Source: an uncultured Acidobacteriota bacterium
GTDB lineage: Bacteria; Acidobacteriota; Blastocatellia; RBC074
DNA length: 5,012 nucleotides
Direction of reading: 5' to 3'
Assembly: GCA_937967285.1 (NCBI GenBank)
Contig: CALBSU010000848.1
Location: forward strand, 1-5,012
Each line of letters begins with the position of its first letter. Position 1 is the first letter of the stretch. The position numbers were made by a program, and so were the translations under genes. Under the pieces are notes generated by a model, which did not search any database, was not told the origin of the DNA, and was given only the letters and a program-made list of their open reading frames with translations. This document shows positions 1-5,012 of this stretch, piece after piece.

Positions 1-143
1 ATTTCCGGGCCGATGCGTCCTCCGCCGACGACAACCAGTGCTCCCGACTCGGGCCCGGAACTTACCTGCGCCGGAACCAAAGCAGTCAGAATCAGCACGA
101 ACCCAATCAGGCTGCCTGCTCGAATAGCGAATTCTCGTCTCAT
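1..143 (-). CDS. Exported cyanophycinase-like (peptidase S51) protein, N-terminal fragment
   Basis: Only the first 47 codons are in the window; the gene continues past base 1. The start is the ATG at 143-141, because the frame upstream is closed by two consecutive stop codons (TAA TAA) within 15 bases. Residues 1-25 form a Sec-type signal peptide: basic MRREFAIR, hydrophobic core SLIGFVLILTALV, and a V-P-A cleavage site before Gln26. The mature part contains GPESGALVVVGGGRIGPE (residues 30-47), which resembles the first beta strand and glycine-rich turn of exported cyanophycinase-like S51 serine peptidases. Enzymes of that family cleave cyanophycin to beta-Asp-Arg dipeptides; many exported members have unproven substrates. 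The catalytic Ser and His would lie outside the window, so the family call is inference from a short stretch. It is divergent from the secreted dipeptidase gene at 547. No clear ribosome binding site is seen. Confidence 0.6.
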   Translation of the reverse strand, partial: MRREFAIRAGSLIGFVLILTALVPAQVSSGPESGALVVVGGGRIGPE

Positions 144-251
144 AAACAGAATTTATTACACCAGCATCGGAAAATTCCAGCGAGTGATGAAAAATATGCG
201 GGAGAGACTGTCGCCGCCGGCACGAAAACCGGTTGACTGAGGATCGGCATG

Positions 252-291
252 AAAAAACAGCGCAGACAGCTGCCTCACTAGCTGCCTGCGC
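252..291 (-). terminator. Strong rho-independent terminator, orphan, minus strand
   Basis: Bases 260-271 and 280-291 form a 12-position stem around an 8-base loop. Read on the minus strand, all 12 positions pair, one of them as a G-U wobble (266/285). The stem is followed on the minus strand by TGTTTTTTC (259-251), a good U-tract. On the plus strand there is a mismatch at that position and no U-tract, so the terminator points left. It lies 8 bases after the stop of the doubtful minus-strand frame at 299-547 and about 110 bases upstream of the S51-like start codon. It therefore ends either an unannotated minus-strand transcript or an attenuated leader of the S51-like gene. Confidence 0.7.
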
Positions 292-464
292 CGAATTACT
301 ACTCTTGAAGAAATTCAACTGTATAGACGATGCTGCTCGGCGAAATTTGTAGCCGGGAAAATATTTTTTCCAAAAATAATTCGACCGGGCTCTCGCAATA
401 AGAATTAAAGCATTTAAGTACAACAAGATAACTACACATACGAAAACCCGAAAAAACGCTGATC

Positions 465-493
465 TTGCCCTCGGATCGGTGGACGAGTATGGT
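465..493 (+). promoter_or_regulatory. Possible sigma-70-type promoter for the dipeptidase gene
   Basis: TTGCCC at 465-470 (4 of 6 matches to TTGACA) is followed after 17 bases by TATGGT at 488-493 (4 of 6 matches to TATAAT). Transcription would begin near 500 and give a leader of about 45 bases. The match is weak and the AT-rich region could hold others, such as around 405-435. Confidence 0.25.
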
Positions 494-532
494 TAGGCCC
501 CGGAAAGACTGATATTCACCCGAATAATTAAT

Positions 533-539
533 GAAAGGG
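533..539 (+). promoter_or_regulatory. Ribosome binding site of the dipeptidase gene
   Basis: GAAAGGG sits 7 bases before the ATG at 547. It supports that start over the in-frame ATG at 556, which would have poorer spacing and would shorten the signal peptide. Confidence 0.6.
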
Positions 540-546
540 CCGAGCA

Positions 547-1737
<1,191 letters not shown>

Positions 1738-1739
1738 CT

Positions 1740-1805
1740 TGGAGTACCGCCTTCAGGCGGTCTTTATGATAAAAGATAAAAAGCCCGACTGAAGGCGGTA
1801 CTCCA
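1740..1805. repeat. 17-bp inverted repeat with nested hairpin (REP-like extragenic element)
   Basis: Bases 1740-1756 (TGGAGTACCGCCTTCAG) and 1789-1805 are perfect reverse complements around a 32-base AT-rich loop. The left arm also has its own hairpin, ACCGCC-TTCA-GGCGGT at 1746-1761, followed by TCTTTAT, so it could act as a weak terminator for the dipeptidase gene. The two structures share bases and cannot form together. From memory, similar GGAGTACCGCCT elements are scattered between genes in Acidobacteriota; I cannot check copy number from this window. Confidence 0.75.
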
Positions 1806-1841
1806 TACGGAACTCCATGCCATACAACATACTCAAATCAC

Positions 1842-2864
1842 ATGTCACGAATCCTTATCTTATTAATAGCGTTCATTCTGCCGCAGTCATCCTCCTGGTT
1901 TGTTCAGACCAGCGGGACGACCGCCCGATTCCGCGGAGTCAGCGCGGTGGATGCCCGAGTCGCCTGGGCGAGCGGGACCAAAGGGACCGTCGTCAGGACG
2001 ATCGACGGCGGAGCGACATGGCAGGTGATCGCCGTTCCCGGGGCATCGAATCTTGATTTCCGCGATATCGAAGCGATCAGCGCCGGCACGGCCTGGGTTC
2101 TGAGCATCGGACCGGGTGAGGCGTCCCGCATTTACAAAACCACCGACGGCGGCAAAACCTGGGCGCTTCAGTTCAAGAACGAAAACCCGAAAGCATTTTT
2201 TGACGCGATCGCATTCTGGGACGCGAATAACGGGCTGGCGTTCAGCGATCCGGTTGACGGGCGGCTGCTGATCATCCGGACTTCGGACGGCGGCAGGACC
2301 TGGAAGCCGGTTCCTTCCGCAAACATCCCGCCCGCGATCGAAGGCGAAGGGGCATTTGCCGCCAGCGGCACCTGCCTGATCGTCGAGGGAAGAAACAATG
2401 CCTGGATCGCGACCGGCGGGGCTTCAAGGGCGCGAGTCTTCAGATCGACCGATCGCGGAGAGACGTGGCAGGTTGCGGACACTCCGGTCAAAACCGGCGG
2501 TCCCGCGGCAGGGATCTTTTCGATCGCCTTCCGGGATTCGCTCAACGGGATCGCCGTCGGAGGCGATTACCAGAAGGAGAAGCTGGCCGTCGACAATGTC
2601 GCTCTGACGTCGGACGGAGGCAGAACCTGGCGACTGGCTGAAGGTTCGGGAATCGGAGGTTATCGCTCGGCTGTCGCCTGGACCGACCGGACCAAGCTGA
2701 TCGCCGTCGGACCTTCCGGTTCGGATGTTTCGACCAACGGCGGGGCAACCTGGAGTCCGATTGGCGATACCGGTTATCACGCCTTCGGTTTCACCCGCAA
2801 AGGCCGGACAGGCTGGGCCGTCGGCGATGACGGCCGCATCGCCAGGCGCGCAGGCGCCCCGTAG
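1842..2864 (+). CDS. Secreted Asp-box (BNR/YCF48-like) beta-propeller protein
   Basis: A 340-residue protein related to Asp-box propellers, often annotated as oxidoreductase, glycosyl hydrolase or photosystem II assembly-factor-like. Residues 1-18 are a short signal peptide (MSRILILLIAFILPQSSS), giving an exported protein. Six Asp boxes are visible: TIDGGATW 53-60, TTDGGKTW 100-107, TSDGGRTW 147-154, STDRGETW 202-209, TSDGGRTW 256-263 and STNGGATW 297-304, with a last strand GWAVGDDGRIARR at 324-336. These boxes are structural turns, so no enzymatic role follows from them; binding or scaffolding is as likely. The start at 1842 is the only ATG that gives a signal peptide, as the frame upstream is open back to the TAA at 1770 but has no ATG. 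No Shine-Dalgarno sequence is visible, which is unusual. The last codons and stop lie within a GC-rich repeat. Confidence 0.85.
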   Translation: MSRILILLIAFILPQSSSWFVQTSGTTARFRGVSAVDARVAWASGTKGTVVRTIDGGATWQVIAVPGASNLDFRDIEAISAGTAWVLSIGPGEASRIYKTTDGGKTWALQFKNENPKAFFDAIAFWDANNGLAFSDPVDGRLLIIRTSDGGRTWKPVPSANIPPAIEGEGAFAASGTCLIVEGRNNAWIATGGASRARVFRSTDRGETWQVADTPVKTGGPAAGIFSIAFRDSLNGIAVGGDYQKEKLAVDNVALTSDGGRTWRLAEGSGIGGYRSAVAWTDRTKLIAVGPSGSDVSTNGGATWSPIGDTGYHAFGFTRKGRTGWAVGDDGRIARRAGAP

Positions 2865-2963
2865 GCGGGTGCGCAGGCGCCCCGCCTGCGAGCATGGGGC
2901 GCTCGATCTTGTTTCGCAGGCGGGGCGCCTGCGCACCCGGGGGCGAGGCGCCTGCGCACCCGG
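2848..2963. repeat. Symmetric GC-rich repeat cluster with 26-bp inverted repeat
   Basis: Four copies of the core GCGCAGGCGCC occur: two forward (beginning 2848 and 2871, 23 bases apart) and two inverted (within 2924-2940 and 2947-2963, again 23 bases apart). Each pair is nearly exact: GCGCAGGCGCCCCG is repeated on the left and GGCGCCTGCGCACCCGG on the right. The inner copies form a 26-bp perfect inverted repeat, 2866-2891 with 2914-2939, around a 22-base loop. No open frame or transposase is associated. It could form a cruciform in DNA or a very stable hairpin in RNA, and could slow or end transcription between the propeller gene and the DoxX gene. It overlaps the last codons of the propeller gene. 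Confidence 0.85.
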
Positions 2964-3016
2964 TTGGAATAAACCCGCGCTTCGATGCCATATACGATGT
3001 GTGAATCCAATACATC

Positions 3017-3022
3017 GGGGAG
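3017..3022 (+). promoter_or_regulatory. Ribosome binding site of the DoxX-family gene
   Basis: GGGGAG lies 6 bases before the ATG at 3029, a good Shine-Dalgarno match that fixes this start. Confidence 0.75.
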
Positions 3023-3028
3023 AAAACT

Positions 3029-3457
<429 letters not shown>

Positions 3458-3475
3458 ATCGATCGAATCGGTTGG

Positions 3476-3511
3476 ATATCGGGGGGCATCCTCCCCCGAT
3501 ATTTCCTTTTT
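3476..3511 (+). terminator. Rho-independent terminator after the DoxX-family gene
   Basis: ATATCGGGGG (3476-3485) pairs perfectly with CCCCCGATAT (3493-3502) across a 7-base loop and is followed by TTCCTTTTT (3503-3511). It lies 18 bases past the DoxX stop. On the minus strand there is no U-tract after the stem, so it mainly serves plus-strand transcription, though the hairpin may also protect the end of the convergent DinB-NRDE message. Confidence 0.9.
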
Positions 3512-3522
3512 GACGAGCCGTC

Positions 3523-4230
3523 TCAGATCGCAATACTGGCAACCCGGGAGATGTTCTTCAGACATGGGGGCCCGTCGAGATAGAGGAATTCAGCCTCATT
3601 CCGGGTGACCGAGATCTGACTGAAGCTGACCGTTTGAGCATCCTCTCGATGCATACAGACTGAAAGATGGCCGGGACCGGGAACGTGGCTGAAGTGAAAG
3701 AGACGGAACGTCTCAGCAGCATCGGTAACCTGATTTCGGAAGAGAGCTCGCCGTGATGTCGTCACCTCATCCGGGCTGACCGAAGAAGAGACCAGGGGAA
3801 GCACGTCTAACGGCGCTTCTCGAATGTCACATCCGGTCCCGTCCCATTGGACCAGCAGAGGCGGCCCGCTCAAGCTGAGAGCGACCAAAGTAAACGGACG
3901 AAACTCATTCAGGACGGCGGATTCCAGCCTCTCCGCCACCTCCTCGGACGTATTCGAGTCAGCCAGACCCGTCACGAGCAACCCGCGACTCGTATAATCC
4001 CTCGCCTGAGCCTGCGGCTGATAGCTATTGAGCAGGCAAATCGAGACGCCATTGTCGTTGACGCTGATCCACGTACCGCCGAAATCACCGTCGATCGGTG
4101 CAATGATGCGGCTTCCGTTCGCGGACCTGTGAATCGCGGGCGGGCGCGCCGGCCTGCGAGTGCGCTTTTCATCGCGGTTGGCGAACAATTGATATCCGTC
4201 TTTATGAAGCCGCCAACTGACAGTGCACAT
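3523..4230 (-). CDS. NRDE/TANGO2-like family protein
   Basis: A 235-residue protein of the NRDE family, which includes eukaryotic TANGO2 and has an Ntn-hydrolase-like fold. It begins MCTVSW, so removal of Met would expose Cys2, the candidate nucleophile position. The family's name motif is present as ANRDEKRTR (17-25). The GGTWISVNDNG segment (51-61) and the SRGLLV segment (81-86) are also typical. The biochemical role of bacterial members is unsettled; TANGO2 proteins have been linked to heme handling and lipid metabolism, and I would not transfer that here without evidence. No signal peptide is seen, so it should be cytoplasmic. The start ATG shares its A with the stop of the upstream DinB gene (TGATG), and a strong GGAAGGGA lies 11 bases upstream, which suggests translational coupling. 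It is convergent with the DoxX gene. Confidence 0.88.
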   Translation of the reverse strand: MCTVSWRLHKDGYQLFANRDEKRTRRPARPPAIHRSANGSRIIAPIDGDFGGTWISVNDNGVSICLLNSYQPQAQARDYTSRGLLVTGLADSNTSEEVAERLESAVLNEFRPFTLVALSLSGPPLLVQWDGTGCDIREAPLDVLPLVSSSVSPDEVTTSRRALFRNQVTDAAETFRLFHFSHVPGPGHLSVCMHREDAQTVSFSQISVTRNEAEFLYLDGPPCLKNISRVASIAI

Positions 4231-4730
4231 CAGGCCGCATTTCCCTTCCAGTAAGCGAGCGTGGATGGCGCAACGCCGAAATCCGCGCCGGGTTCGATCC
4301 CCTGCAATCTGAGCAGAATCGCGATCACCGCATAATGATGCACGGTGTGACCGAACAGAAATTGAAGTTCGCGGCCGATGGTCGAGGTCGACAAATCCGC
4401 CGCTTGCATCATTCCGTCAGCTCTGACTTCGACGGGCCGATATTCATCCTCATCCAGCAGAGAAGAGAGCTGCCCGATCGCGGTCTTCATCCGGTCGATG
4501 GCGACCGACCTGTTCGTTTCGACCGTCTCGTCCCGTTTGCGGCGATTGTAATCGATGCGCCCGATCGCCAGCCCGTCCAGGAAGCTGCCGTAAAAATCGA
4601 GGCAATGCCTGAAATGGCCTCCGATTCCCGTGCGCGATATTCCCTCAACCGGCCGCGCGTAGGAAGCATCATCGATCTTCTCAACCAGTTCCAGACCTTG
4701 TCGCAGTATCAAAATATTCTTCAATGCCAT
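4230..4730 (-). CDS. DinB-family four-helix-bundle protein, putative metal site
   Basis: A 166-residue cytoplasmic protein of the DinB/YfiT-like fold. The likely metal ligands are His39 in GGHFRHCLDF (or His42) together with His128 and His132 in FGHTVHHYAVI, matching the usual His plus HxxxH triad on helix ends. The C-terminal DFGVAPSTLAYW (150-161) is a signature of one subgroup I recall. Family members bind zinc or nickel, and some are thiol transferases or hydrolases; the substrate cannot be read from sequence. The start is the ATG at 4730, which has GGAGAG 10 bases upstream. The frame stays open further upstream to a TTG at 4967, but that extension has no ribosome binding site, is rich in Cys and Pro, and looks unlike the family. 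The stop overlaps the NRDE start by one base. Confidence 0.85.
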   Translation of the reverse strand: MALKNILILRQGLELVEKIDDASYARPVEGISRTGIGGHFRHCLDFYGSFLDGLAIGRIDYNRRKRDETVETNRSVAIDRMKTAIGQLSSLLDEDEYRPVEVRADGMMQAADLSTSTIGRELQFLFGHTVHHYAVIAILLRLQGIEPGADFGVAPSTLAYWKGNAA

Positions 4731-4950
4731 AGAAATGGATCTCTCCGCGATCACCGGGCAAGGCGCCGCCGGATAGCAGGCACACCTCCAGCCCGTATTT
4801 TTGTACACATCGACAATATGGATAACTGAAGGCGATTTATTCCAGCCCCTGTTTTTCTCCGCTCCCGTTATGCCCGCTTCAAAAATAATCGATTGCCTGG
4901 GATCGCCCTGATCGCAGGGAATAAACCTGCTTCGGGTGAGGATTATGGAG
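4731..4950. other. Intergenic region between DinB-family gene and right-edge gene
   Basis: About 220 bases that must hold the promoter of the minus-strand DinB-NRDE operon and probably that of a plus-strand gene at the right edge. I found no promoter pair with good spacing on either strand. Two small alternative hairpins lie at 4906-4930. No RNA gene is recognised. Confidence 0.5.
4741..4746 (-). promoter_or_regulatory. Ribosome binding site deciding the DinB-family start
   Basis: GGAGAG on the minus strand lies 10 bases upstream of the ATG at 4730. It supports this start over the 79-codon longer frame beginning with TTG at 4967. The spacing is slightly long but acceptable. Confidence 0.6.
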
Positions 4951-5012
4951 ATGGCACGGGCACTCAAGCCCCGCCGGATCAGGAGAGAGATGAGAGAGAT
5001 CAGAGAAAACGA
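4951..5012 (+). CDS. Possible start of a plus-strand gene, cut by the window edge
   Basis: An open frame runs from the ATG at 4951 to the end of the window, 20 codons reading MARALKPRRIRREMREIREN. A Shine-Dalgarno-like GGTGAGG (4935-4941) lies 9 bases upstream; an in-frame ATG at 4945 would be too close to it. The N-terminus is strongly basic with alternating Arg and Glu, suggesting an amphipathic helix or a cytoplasmic lead-in before a membrane segment, but no family can be named from so little. It would be divergent from the DinB gene. The frame could also be chance. Confidence 0.35.
   Translation, partial: MARALKPRRIRREMREIREN

Larger units (their letters stand above)
144..546. other. Divergent intergenic region, 403 bp, no convincing gene
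   Basis: This stretch separates the minus-strand S51-like gene from the plus-strand dipeptidase and must hold both promoters. It is visibly AT-richer than the flanking genes, especially 355-450. It contains a minus-strand terminator (252-291), a possible 10-codon leader on the plus strand (249-281), and a weak plus-strand promoter match (465-493). A minus-strand open frame of 82 codons covers 299-547, but it starts with TTG at the edge of the dipeptidase gene, has no ribosome binding site, shows no recognisable domain, and uses many A/T-ending codons unlike the real genes here. I treat it as unproven. Confidence 0.6.

Noticed and set aside
2424..2936. Minus-strand 170-codon open frame across the propeller gene and the repeat
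   Set aside because: Its translation is low-complexity Arg/Pro/Gly/Ala produced by the repeat and by antisense reading of the propeller gene; it has no domain or ribosome site.
2848..2963. CRISPR array
   Set aside because: The 23-bp period leaves no unique spacers of normal length, the copies change orientation, and there are no cas genes.
4335..4829. Plus-strand 164-codon open frame opposite the DinB-family gene
   Set aside because: It is antisense to a gene with recognisable metal-ligand motifs and has no recognisable features of its own.
4827..4835. CTGAAGGCG matching part of the 1789-1805 repeat arm
   Set aside because: A 9-base match without the rest of the arm or an inverted partner is too short to call a decayed copy.
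4731..4967. 79-residue N-terminal extension of the DinB-family protein from a TTG start
   Set aside because: The extension is Cys/Pro-rich without resemblance to the family, and the ATG at 4730 has a good ribosome site and gives the usual family length.

Overview
The window is chromosomal DNA from a GC-rich bacterium. An exported M19 dipeptidase, an exported Asp-box (BNR) propeller protein, and GC-rich inverted repeats between genes together suggest Acidobacteriota, perhaps Blastocatellia. That placement rests on my memory of similar gene sets and repeats, not on a marker gene, so it is moderate to low confidence.

Layout, left to right. (1) 1-143, minus strand: the first 47 codons of an exported protein whose mature N-terminus resembles cyanophycinase-like S51 peptidases. 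(2) 144-546: an AT-richer divergent intergenic region holding a strong minus-strand intrinsic terminator at about 252-291 with no clear gene to serve. (3) 547-1737, plus: a complete secreted M19 membrane dipeptidase with all zinc ligands visible. (4) 1740-1805: a 17-bp inverted repeat with a nested hairpin. (5) 1842-2864, plus: a secreted Asp-box propeller protein with six boxes, whose last codons and stop lie inside a repeat. (6) 2848-2963: a symmetric GC-rich repeat cluster of four core copies (two forward, two inverted, 23-bp period each side). (7) 3029-3457, plus: a DoxX-family membrane protein closed by a textbook terminator at 3476-3511. (8) 3523-4230 and 4230-4730, minus: an NRDE/TANGO2-like protein and a DinB-family protein sharing one nucleotide, with DinB first. 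(9) 4731-4950: spacer, then from 4951 the likely start of a plus-strand gene that leaves the window.

How the genes relate. The divergent pair at the left encodes two exported peptide-cleaving enzymes and could take part in extracellular or periplasmic peptide scavenging. The propeller protein and DoxX are separated from their upstream neighbours by repeats and probably have their own expression. The DinB and NRDE genes look translationally coupled. I see no CRISPR array, tRNA, rRNA, transposase or phage gene. I did not find a clearly new multi-gene system. The points most worth a second look are the orphan terminator, the repeat that supplies a gene's stop codon, and the peptidase pair.
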